Positions 1 to 6,029 of a stretch of 23,659 bases of DNA are shown in pieces (position 1 is the stretch's first letter; the number at the start of each line of letters is the position of its first letter). The notes beneath the pieces were generated by a model. It worked only from the letters and a program-made list of their open reading frames with translations, had not been told where the DNA came from and did no database searches. The DNA is from an uncultured Christensenellaceae bacterium (GTDB lineage: Bacteria; Bacillota; Clostridia; Christensenellales; Borkfalkiaceae): NCBI GenBank assembly GCA_910587625.1, contig CAJUMW010000004.1:80660-104318 (forward strand). Direction: 5' to 3'. Both the position numbers and the translations under genes were made by a program.

Positions 1-825
1 GCGTTTGGCGTAGGTAATGCCGACGTAATTACTTTTGGTATGTATATTTTAGGTATAGCGGCGGCTATTGTCTGCGTATTATTAATGAGAAACACAAGCC
101 TAAAAGGGGATACGCCGCCCTTTATAATGGAGTTGCCGACGTACCGTATGCCGGGTTTCAAAAACCTTATGCTGCATCTTTGGGATAAGACCAAGCATTT
201 TATCAAAAAGGCGTTTACGATAATTTTTGCCTCGACGGTAATAATTTGGCTGCTTTCACACCTCAGCTGGAATTGGAATTATCTTTCCGACGAAGAAATG
301 CAAAATTCAATTTTGGCTTCACTCGGAATGCTTTTACAGCCGCTGTTTACTCCGCTCGGGTTCGGTTCGCAGCTTGGGGAGTTCGGCTGGGTGTTTGCCG
401 TAGCTGTAATTACAGGGCTTGTTGCAAAGGAAAACGTAATTGCAACTTTTACTACCCTTGCAATTTGTATAAGCGCATATGCCGGCTCGGGTACTCAAGA
501 CGGGGTGCAGGAGCTTGTCGGGCTTATAGATGTAATAACACAAAGTTCTCAAGTGCCTCAACAACAGTTTATTGCGGCTTTAATAGCGTTTATTGCGTTC
601 AATATGACAACTATTCCATGTTTTGCAGCTTGCGCTACTGCAAAATCGGAATTACAAAAGGGTAAATTCAAATGGACGTTGCTTTTTTGGTTAGTTGCAA
701 GCTACGTCGTCGGTGCGGCGGTCTATACTGTGGGCAGCTGGTGGTGGACGGTGTTTATATGGCTTGCGGCGGTTGTAGCAGTTTCTGTAGTAATAGTTTT
801 AAAAAATAAGGAGAAAAAGAAATGA
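1..825 (+). CDS. feoB: Ferrous iron transport protein B, C-terminal part (5' end outside window)
   Basis: The frame is open from base 1 to the TGA at 823-825, giving the last 274 residues of FeoB, the GTP-driven inner-membrane Fe(II) transporter. The N-terminal G domain and first Gate domain lie outside the window. Family hallmarks are the segment PFIMELPTYRMP, followed by an amphipathic stretch with two Lys-rich helices (WDKTKHFIKKAFTIIFA), the turn PLFTPLGFG, and the Gate motif TGLVAKENVIATF. Several hydrophobic membrane segments are visible, ending with a strongly hydrophobic Trp-rich helix and a basic tail. The stop overlaps the start of the next gene by four bases (ATGA), so the two are translationally coupled. 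The typical FeoB Gate motif reads VAKE(A/N)V, and its match here makes the call firm. Ferrous uptake fits an anaerobe. Confidence 0.95.
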   Translation, partial: AFGVGNADVITFGMYILGIAAAIVCVLLMRNTSLKGDTPPFIMELPTYRMPGFKNLMLHLWDKTKHFIKKAFTIIFASTVIIWLLSHLSWNWNYLSDEEMQNSILASLGMLLQPLFTPLGFGSQLGEFGWVFAVAVITGLVAKENVIATFTTLAICISAYAGSGTQDGVQELVGLIDVITQSSQVPQQQFIAALIAFIAFNMTTIPCFAACATAKSELQKGKFKWTLLFWLVASYVVGAAVYTVGSWWWTVFIWLAAVVAVSVVIVLKNKEKKK

Positions 826-986
826 ATCCAATAGATATTGCGGTCATTGTTTTGGTATCCGTTGCCGTTTTAGTCATTTCAGGGTATTTGATTTATAAAA
901 AAATCAAAGGAAAAGGCGGCTGTTGCGGCTGTGACTGCTCGGCGTGCAGCGGTTGTACTTCCAACTGCAAACACGATAAAAAATAA
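822..986 (+). CDS. FeoB-associated Cys-rich membrane protein
   Basis: This 54-residue protein starts at the ATG overlapping the feoB stop (ATGA) and is preceded by AAGGAG at 808-813. Residues 4-25 form one hydrophobic transmembrane helix and a short basic stretch (KKIKGKGK) follows. The C-terminal tail carries seven cysteines (34, 35, 37, 39, 42, 45, 49). This is the layout of the FeoB-associated Cys-rich membrane protein family, found behind feoB in many Firmicutes and Bacteroidetes. By analogy with FeoC-like partners it may act as an Fe(II) chaperone or redox-sensitive regulator of FeoB, but that function is inferred. The basic stretch before the Cys tail suggests a cytosolic C-terminus by the positive-inside rule. 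Confidence 0.9.
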   Translation: MNPIDIAVIVLVSVAVLVISGYLIYKKIKGKGGCCGCDCSACSGCTSNCKHDKK

Positions 987-995
987 CAATAGTTA

Positions 996-1026
996 CAAAA
1001 TCTCCGTCGTATCGGCGGAGATTTTG
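996..1026 (+). terminator. Hairpin terminator of the feo operon
   Basis: An 11-bp perfect inverted repeat (CAAAATCTCCG / CGGAGATTTTG) with a 9-base loop lies 10 bases after the Cys-rich gene. The 3' arm ends in TTTT, but the following tract is interrupted (GCGTTAAATAAATTT). It probably ends feo transcription. Because it sits between convergent genes and has an A-rich 5' side, it could also serve the minus-strand gene at 1150-1494. Confidence 0.75.
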
Positions 1027-1110
1027 CGTTAAATAAATTTGTCAAGTATTTGAAGCAAAAAAATGCTAAATTTTTACTTACAAATTTTCTGAAAATTCTT
1101 TTCAAACACT

Positions 1111-1138
1111 TTGCTTTATCAATATGTTGTGTTATAAT
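1111..1138 (+). promoter_or_regulatory. Candidate sigma-A promoter (extended -10) reading towards purE
   Basis: TTGCTT (1111-1116), a 16-base spacer and TATAAT (1133-1138), with TGT directly before the -10 hexamer (extended -10). Transcription would start near 1145. It resembles the second good promoter in this window (TTGCAA-17-TGTTAAAAT at 15800-15828); both share TGTGTTAWAAT. The next plus-strand gene is purE at 1540, so the transcript would carry a leader of about 395 nt, antisense to the whole minus-strand gene at 1150-1494. I saw no known riboswitch core in this leader. The assignment rests on hexamer match only. Confidence 0.45.
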
Positions 1139-1149
1139 TAGATTAAACT

Positions 1150-1494
1150 TTATAAATATGGTATAGCTACGGGCAAGCGTCCGAAAGCGGAGGCGTTTAT
1201 TACAAATATACTGAGTCCCGAACGGTAAGCAAGGAAAAAGAAGTACACGTTTAATACACCTATTACGGGCATAAGTATCATAAACAGCATATTTTTAAGC
1301 CTGTACCGCATAAGAAACATACATACATATACGGCAACCGCGCCGCCGAGCATAGCGCACAGTATAAGTTTGCCGTCCCCCGTAGGCTTTTCACCGGTAT
1401 CACCGTATTCGTCGCGCTGCGCCTTTACAAGCATGACGGCGTAAAAATTTACGGCGGCAATATACACGGTAATTATAATATACAACAACACCAT
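1150..1494 (-). CDS. DUF1294-type small membrane protein
   Basis: This is a 114-residue protein on the minus strand. A hydrophobic N-terminal segment (about residues 2-22) contains the family-like pattern Y-x-x-x-V-N. A polar loop follows (about 25-41), then a second membrane segment with AMLGGAVAVYVCMFLMRYR and a third hydrophobic stretch after KNMLF (about 67-92). The sequence L-GG-x-x-x-x-x-x-x-M-(F/L)-RxxxK matches the DUF1294 family (small membrane proteins of 85-115 residues, function unknown). The Lys/Asp-rich loop is more divergent than usual. No clear Shine-Dalgarno precedes the ATG at 1494; ATG-GTG-TTG are consecutive codons there. It is divergent from purE with only 45 bases between the two starts and convergent with the feo genes, and it is the only minus-strand gene in the window. 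Confidence 0.75.
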   Translation of the reverse strand: MVLLYIIITVYIAAVNFYAVMLVKAQRDEYGDTGEKPTGDGKLILCAMLGGAVAVYVCMFLMRYRLKNMLFMILMPVIGVLNVYFFFLAYRSGLSIFVINASAFGRLPVAIPYL

Positions 1495-1539
1495 ATTTAC
1501 ATTATGGGTAAAAAATAACTATTACATACGGAGAGAAAA

Positions 1540-2037
1540 ATGCCTAAGATATCGATTTTAATGGGCAGTAAATCTGATTTCAGCGTAGTTAAACCTGCCG
1601 TCAACGTCATTAAAAGCTTCGGCGTAGAGGTCGAAACAAGGGTTATTTCCGCTCATCGCACACCCGAAGAGGCGCACGAGTTTTCAATCAACGCGAAAAA
1701 GAACGGCACGGAGGTTATAATCTGCGCAGCCGGCAAAGCCGCACACCTTGGCGGAGTTATTGCGGCTAATACTACTCTGCCCGTAATAGGGTTGCCTGTA
1801 AAGACGGATATGATGGGCGGTTTGGACAGCCTTCTGTCGATAGTGCAAATGCCCTCGGGTATTCCGGTTGCTACCGTAGGCGTCAACGCCGGTGAAAACG
1901 CAGGGCTGCTCGCACTGCAGATTTTGGGTGTAAAATATCCTGAAATAGATGAAAAACTTTTGGAATACAAGCTTAAAATGCGCGAAAAAATCAATAGCGA
2001 CGACAATGCTCTGCAAATCGAGTTGGAGCAAATCTGA
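1540..2037 (+). CDS. purE: N5-carboxyaminoimidazole ribonucleotide mutase (class I PurE)
   Basis: PurE interconverts N5-CAIR and CAIR in purine synthesis. It is 165 residues, the normal length. Motifs are GSKSD (9-13) for phosphate binding, SAHRTP (37-42) with the catalytic His39, and the AGKAAHLGG and SIVQMPSGIPVATV blocks. SAHRTP is the class I signature; class II AIR carboxylases usually have SAHKT. The usual AAHLPG reads AAHLGG here. The start is fixed by GGAGAG at 1530-1535. It is the first gene of the purine operon. Class I PurE normally needs PurK to make its N5-CAIR substrate, and no purK lies in this cluster. PurK may be elsewhere, or this PurE may accept AIR plus CO2, as has been suggested for anaerobes lacking purK. 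Confidence 0.97.
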   Translation: MPKISILMGSKSDFSVVKPAVNVIKSFGVEVETRVISAHRTPEEAHEFSINAKKNGTEVIICAAGKAAHLGGVIAANTTLPVIGLPVKTDMMGGLDSLLSIVQMPSGIPVATVGVNAGENAGLLALQILGVKYPEIDEKLLEYKLKMREKINSDDNALQIELEQI

Positions 2038-2049
2038 CGTAGTCTTATT

Positions 2050-2077
2050 ATAACCGTAAGTAATATCTTGCGGTTAT
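2050..2077 (+). terminator. Hairpin terminator/attenuator between purE and purC
   Basis: ATAACCGTAAG (2050-2060) pairs with CTTGCGGTTAT (2067-2077) over 11 positions with one G-U pair and a 6-base loop. A T-rich run follows (TTCAATTATTTT). The purE-purC gap of 104 bases is the longest inside the pur cluster. It has the form of an intrinsic terminator within an otherwise compact operon, so either purE is partly uncoupled from purC-purL or the site is a read-through attenuator. I see no convincing -35/-10 pair downstream of it before purC. Confidence 0.6.
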
Positions 2078-2141
2078 TTCAATTATTTTAAACAAATGAT
2101 GCCCTAAAAGGACTAAATATTTTTTTGAGGAGTTAAAAAAA

Positions 2142-2864
2142 ATGGATAAAAAGGAACAGCTTTACGAAGGCAAGGCAAAAAAGGTTTACGCAACCGAAAA
2201 TCCCGATTATGTAATTGTGTCTTACAAGGATGACGCAACCGCATTTAACGGGCTTAAAAAGGGTACTATTGTAGGCAAAGGCGTAATTAACAACAAAATG
2301 AGTAATCTCATGATGGCAATGCTTGAAAAGAAGGGTATTCAAACGCATTTTGTCGAGGAAATCGACGACAGAAATACCGTCGTAAAAAAGGTTGAAATAG
2401 TTCCTTTGGAGGTAATTATAAGAAACGTTGCCGCAGGCAGCTTTTCAAAGAGATACGGCGTTGCGGAGGGAACGAAATTTTCTGCTCCCACAATCGAGTT
2501 TTCGTATAAGAACGACGACCTCGGCGACCCTTTAATCAACGATTATCACGCGCTTGCTCTCAACCTTGCCACCGCGCAGGAAATCGAAACAATTAAAAAT
2601 ATGGCTTTTGCCGTAAACGAAAATATGATAGCTTTCTTCAAGGAGCTAAATATCGATTTAATCGACTTCAAGCTTGAGTTCGGCAGATTCCACGGTGAAA
2701 TTGTACTTGCAGACGAAATTTCCCCCGATACATGCCGCTTCTGGGAAGCAGGCAGTTGGGATACCACCAAGCACGTCAGCCTTGATAAGGACAGATTCCG
2801 CAGGGATTTGGGCGGGGTAGAGGACGCCTATGCGGAGATCTTCAAAAGAATCAATAGGAATTAA
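2142..2864 (+). CDS. purC: SAICAR synthase (phosphoribosylaminoimidazole-succinocarboxamide synthase)
   Basis: PurC ligates aspartate to CAIR using ATP, giving SAICAR. At 240 residues it has the usual bacterial length. It shows the N-terminal YEGKAKKVY motif (9-17), IVGKGVINNKMSN, the nucleotide/substrate block VPLEVIIRNVAAGSFSKRYG (about 87-106), the conserved LIDFKLEFGR, and ADEISPDTCRFW with a catalytically important Asp. The start has GAGGAG at 2127-2132. It lies 104 bases after purE, behind the hairpin, and 14 bases before purF. purB, which acts on the next intermediate, is not in the window. Confidence 0.97.
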   Translation: MDKKEQLYEGKAKKVYATENPDYVIVSYKDDATAFNGLKKGTIVGKGVINNKMSNLMMAMLEKKGIQTHFVEEIDDRNTVVKKVEIVPLEVIIRNVAAGSFSKRYGVAEGTKFSAPTIEFSYKNDDLGDPLINDYHALALNLATAQEIETIKNMAFAVNENMIAFFKELNIDLIDFKLEFGRFHGEIVLADEISPDTCRFWEAGSWDTTKHVSLDKDRFRRDLGGVEDAYAEIFKRINRN

Positions 2865-2878
2865 AATTAAGGGTTATT

Positions 2879-4306
2879 ATGTATTTAAGAACAAAAAAGG
2901 CGCCTTTTGACAGTATGAATGAAGAGTGCGGCGTTTTCGGCGTCTATTCGCAGGAAAACCGTAACGTTGCGCATACCGTCTATTACGGGCTTTACGCTCT
3001 GCAACACAGGGGACAGGAGTCGAGCGGTATAGCTGTTGCGTTTGCCGATAAAATTTCATACTACAAGGGTATGGGACTTGTTTCCGACGTGTTTGCCGAC
3101 GGCAATTTGGACTCTTTGCCCGAGGGAGATATTGCAATAGGCCACGTTCGCTATTCGACTACGGGCGCAAGCCAGCTTTTGAACGCCCAGCCCGTCGTAT
3201 TTACGGGCAAATGCGGCAGAATGGCGGTTGCTCACAACGGTAATCTTATAAATACCAAAAATCTGCGCGACGAACTCATCGCGCAGAACGCAGTTTTTCA
3301 GACTACCATAGATTCCGAAGTAATTGCAATATATATAAACAGCCTTTCCGACGGAGATATACTTACGGGTGTTAAGCGCGCCTGTGCCAAATTCAAGGGC
3401 TCGTATGCGCTTGTAATTATGACGTGTGACAAGCTTATTGCCGTGCGTGACCCGTTCGGTATCCGTCCGCTTTGCCTCGGCACAGTCGACGACGACGTAA
3501 TAGTGGCAAGCGAAACGTGCGCTCTCGACGCGGTAGGAGCAAACTATCTGCGCGACGTAAAACCGGGTGAAATAGTCGTCATAGACAGCGACGGCATACA
3601 CTCGTATATGATGGACGGCGTACCCGATTGTAGCAGAATGTGTATTTTCGAGTACGTCTATTTTGCCCGTCACGACTCTGTTCTCGACGGTTACAGCGTG
3701 TACGAGTCAAGAAAAGAGGCTGGCAAATTGCTTGCTAAAAATTATCCCGTCGAAGCCGATCTCGTTTCGGGCGTGCCCGATTCGGCAAACGTCGCGGCGC
3801 GCGGCTATGCGGAGGAGAGCGGAATACCCTTTGTAGAGGCGCTGGCACGAAACCGCTATGTCGGCAGAACGTTTATTCAGCCCGACCAAAGACAGCGCGA
3901 AAACAGTTTGAGCGTTAAAATGAACGCTCTGCGCGGAAACGTCAGGGGTAAAAGAGTAATATTAATAGACGACTCTATTGTGCGCGGAACGACAATGCGC
4001 AAAATAATAAAGATGCTCAGAAACGCCGGTGCGAAAGAGGTGCATATCAGAATTTGTTCTCCGATAATAAAGCACCCCTGTCATCTCGGAATAGATATTC
4101 AGACCTATTCTCAGCTTATAGGCGCATATAAAAATGAAGACCAAATTTGCGAAAGTTTGGGTGCGGACAGCGTAAAGTACCTCACGGTAGACCAGCTCTT
4201 AGCTACTTGCGGCGGCTCGAAAACAGGTTTTTGCCTCGGCTGCTTCAACGGGGAGTATCCCTATGCGCTTGAAGATTACGAAACGGATAAATTGAAGTTT
4301 GAATAG
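2879..4306 (+). CDS. purF: Amidophosphoribosyltransferase (Fe-S type)
   Basis: PurF catalyses the committed step, PRPP plus glutamine to phosphoribosylamine. At 475 residues it is the B. subtilis-type enzyme. A propeptide of 16 residues precedes the N-terminal nucleophile Cys17 (ECGVFGVY), which should be exposed by self-processing. The glutaminase domain continues with LQHRGQESSG and YSTTG. The PRPP-binding loop is VILIDDSIVRGTT (360-372). Four cysteines match the [4Fe-4S] ligands of the B. subtilis enzyme: Cys255 (CIFEYVYFAR), Cys401 (HPC), Cys452 and Cys455 (CLGC). The cluster is oxygen-sensitive in the studied homologue, fitting an anaerobe. The Shine-Dalgarno is weak (AAGGG, 2870-2874). 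Feedback inhibition by AMP/GMP is known for the family, and no sequence-level control is seen here. Confidence 0.97.
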   Translation: MYLRTKKAPFDSMNEECGVFGVYSQENRNVAHTVYYGLYALQHRGQESSGIAVAFADKISYYKGMGLVSDVFADGNLDSLPEGDIAIGHVRYSTTGASQLLNAQPVVFTGKCGRMAVAHNGNLINTKNLRDELIAQNAVFQTTIDSEVIAIYINSLSDGDILTGVKRACAKFKGSYALVIMTCDKLIAVRDPFGIRPLCLGTVDDDVIVASETCALDAVGANYLRDVKPGEIVVIDSDGIHSYMMDGVPDCSRMCIFEYVYFARHDSVLDGYSVYESRKEAGKLLAKNYPVEADLVSGVPDSANVAARGYAEESGIPFVEALARNRYVGRTFIQPDQRQRENSLSVKMNALRGNVRGKRVILIDDSIVRGTTMRKIIKMLRNAGAKEVHIRICSPIIKHPCHLGIDIQTYSQLIGAYKNEDQICESLGADSVKYLTVDQLLATCGGSKTGFCLGCFNGEYPYALEDYETDKLKFE

Positions 4307-4315
4307 CGTGGAAAC

Positions 4316-4330
4316 GCCTTAAACTAAGGC
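4316..4330 (+). repeat. Small hairpin between purF and purM
   Basis: GCCTTA-AAC-TAAGGC is a 6-bp perfect inverted repeat with a 3-base loop in the 61-base purF-purM gap. No T tract follows, so it is unlikely to terminate. It could stabilise or mark a processing site in the polycistronic mRNA. A chance origin is possible for so short a stem. Confidence 0.35.
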
Positions 4331-4367
4331 ATATTCCCGCCCCAATTAATATTTAAGGAGAAAAGTT

Positions 4368-5387
4368 ATGTCAATTTCTTACAAGGACAGCGGCGTTGAC
4401 GTAGAGAGAGGTTACGAAGCGGTCAAACTAATGAAAGACCATGTTAAGTCTACGTATACAGAGGGCGTTTTGGGAGATATCGGTTCGTTCGGCGGATTTT
4501 TTCAGATGCCTAAGGACGTTAAAAATCCCGTTCTCGTTGCAGGCACGGACGGCGTCGGAACCAAGCTTAAATACGCCATATTGTCGGGTAAACACGATAC
4601 GATAGGTATTGACGCGGTTGCAATGTGCGTCAACGATATAGTTTGTCAGGGCGCAAAGCCTCTGTTCTTTTTGGACTACTTTGCAACGGGTGCTTTAAGC
4701 CCCGAAAAGGTCGCTACGGTAGTTTCGGGTGTGGCAAGGGGCTGTCGTCAGTCCGGAGCGGCTTTAATAGGCGGAGAAACGGCGGAAATGCCCGGTTTCT
4801 ATCCCGACGGGGATTATGATATTGCAGGTTTTGCCGTAGGCGTAGTCGACAAGAAAAAGATAATTAACGGCAAAACAATTAAAAAGGGAGACGTTCTCAT
4901 CGGCATAAAGTCGAGCGGCATACATTCAAACGGATATTCGCTTGTCAGAAAACTGTGGGGAGAGGACATTGAAACTTTGAAAAAGTTTGACGAAGAGCTC
5001 GGCGCATGCCCTATTGACGTATTGCTCACCCCTACAAAAATATATGTAAACAGCATTCTCGAACTAATAAAAGCGGTAAAAGTCAAGGGTATTGCTCACA
5101 TTACGGGCGGCGGTTTTATAGAGAACATTCCGCGTATTTTTCCTAACGGCATAGGCTGTGAAATAAACACCAAATCATATGAAGTTCCCGCAATTTTCCG
5201 CGTAATGCAAAAACGCGCTTCGCTTACCGACAACCAAATTTACAATACGTTCAATATGGGTATAGGTATGGTGGTTTGCGTGGATAAAAAGGACGTGGAC
5301 GCCACTATCAAACAGCTTGAAAAGACGGGCGAGGAGTGCGTGATTTTAGGCGTTACAACAAAGGGTCAGGGTGTCAAACTCAAATGA
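4368..5387 (+). CDS. purM: Phosphoribosylformylglycinamidine cyclo-ligase (AIR synthase)
   Basis: PurM converts FGAM to AIR with ATP. The 339 residues match the family length. Family motifs are YKDSGVDVERGYEAV at the N-terminus, the GGFFQMP segment, VAGTDGVGTKLKYA (ATP/Mg site), DAVAMCVNDIVCQGAKPLFFLDYFATG, GGETAEMPGFY, SSGIHSNGYSLVR, HITGGGFIENIPR and FNMGIGMV. The start is preceded by AAGGAG (4354-4359). The TGA overlaps the purN start by four bases (ATGA), so the two are translationally coupled. PurM belongs to the same superfamily as the synthetase half of PurL further downstream. Confidence 0.98.
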   Translation: MSISYKDSGVDVERGYEAVKLMKDHVKSTYTEGVLGDIGSFGGFFQMPKDVKNPVLVAGTDGVGTKLKYAILSGKHDTIGIDAVAMCVNDIVCQGAKPLFFLDYFATGALSPEKVATVVSGVARGCRQSGAALIGGETAEMPGFYPDGDYDIAGFAVGVVDKKKIINGKTIKKGDVLIGIKSSGIHSNGYSLVRKLWGEDIETLKKFDEELGACPIDVLLTPTKIYVNSILELIKAVKVKGIAHITGGGFIENIPRIFPNGIGCEINTKSYEVPAIFRVMQKRASLTDNQIYNTFNMGIGMVVCVDKKDVDATIKQLEKTGEECVILGVTTKGQGVKLK

Positions 5388-5998
5388 AAAGAATAGCCGT
5401 ATTTGCGTCGGGCTCGGGTACTGATTTTCAGTCGATAATAGACGCCAACGAAAAAAACAAGTTCTGTGAAATAAGCTGTCTTATTGCCTCCAAGCAGGGA
5501 ATAGGCGCAATCGAAAGGGCGCAAAAGCACGGCATATCTACGGGTGTATTTGCAAAAAGCGATTATCCCGACCTTGAAACTCTGTATAATCAACTTACTT
5601 ATTTTCTCAATATTAACAGGGTTGACTACATAGTGCTTGCCGGTTGGCTTAAAATTATTCCGGACAGCTTCATAAAGTCGTTTGAAAATAAAATAATAAA
5701 CATTCATCCCTCGCTTATTCCCTCGTTTTGCGGTTCGGGATATTACGGACTTAAAGTGCACGGCGCTGTTTTGGAATACGGCGCAAAGGTTACGGGCTGC
5801 ACGGTGCATTTCGTAAACGAAATTCCAGACGGCGGCGCGATAATCGCTCAGCGCGCGGTAGAGGTAAAAAGCGGTGACACCGCCGAAAGCTTGCAAAAGC
5901 GGGTTTTAGAGGTCGAGCACGAGCTGTTGCCCTATTGCGTAAGAAAGCTTTGCGAGGGCAAAATAATCAAAAACGGCAGAGAAGTAACTATTTTATAA
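5384..5998 (+). CDS. purN: Phosphoribosylglycinamide formyltransferase (10-formyl-THF dependent)
   Basis: PurN transfers a formyl group from 10-formyltetrahydrofolate to GAR. I place the start at the ATG at 5384 (MKRIAVFASGSGTDFQ), which overlaps the purM stop as ATGA. An in-frame start 48 bases upstream would lie in purM and add residues absent from the family. The protein is 204 residues. Catalytic residues are present: Asn106, His108 (NIHPSLIPSF) and Asp149 (PDGG). The substrate loop reads SFCGSGYYGLKVH rather than the enterobacterial SFPG, as I recall for other clostridial PurN. GSGTDFQ replaces the more common GSGTN(L/F)Q. No strong Shine-Dalgarno is seen, consistent with coupling to purM. 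Confidence 0.96.
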   Translation: MKRIAVFASGSGTDFQSIIDANEKNKFCEISCLIASKQGIGAIERAQKHGISTGVFAKSDYPDLETLYNQLTYFLNINRVDYIVLAGWLKIIPDSFIKSFENKIINIHPSLIPSFCGSGYYGLKVHGAVLEYGAKVTGCTVHFVNEIPDGGAIIAQRAVEVKSGDTAESLQKRVLEVEHELLPYCVRKLCEGKIIKNGREVTIL

Positions 5999-6029
5999 AA
6001 AATTATATATTTTTCGGAGGTTTGAAAGT

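Noticed and set aside
1178..1224. Two CCGAA-like strings (near 1182 and 1215) resembling PurR PurBox halves upstream of purE
   Set aside because: They lie in the coding region of the minus-strand gene, lack the AT-rich flanks of PurBoxes, and their spacing does not fit the paired-box arrangement.
1139..1539. Possible purine, PRPP or ZTP riboswitch in the purE leader (ATATGG seen near 1156)
   Set aside because: The other conserved purine aptamer elements (TTTCTACC, CCGTAAA) and the ZTP core are absent; the ATATGG is isolated, and the segment is coding on the other strand.
3056..3673. Long minus-strand open frame (205 codons) inside purF
   Set aside because: It is antisense to conserved purF sequence, has no recognisable domain and no ribosome-binding site; a shadow.
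5336..5383. Upstream in-frame start for purN
   Set aside because: It would put 16 extra residues inside purM coding sequence and precede the conserved MKRIAVFASGSG start; the ATGA coupling at 5384 fits better.
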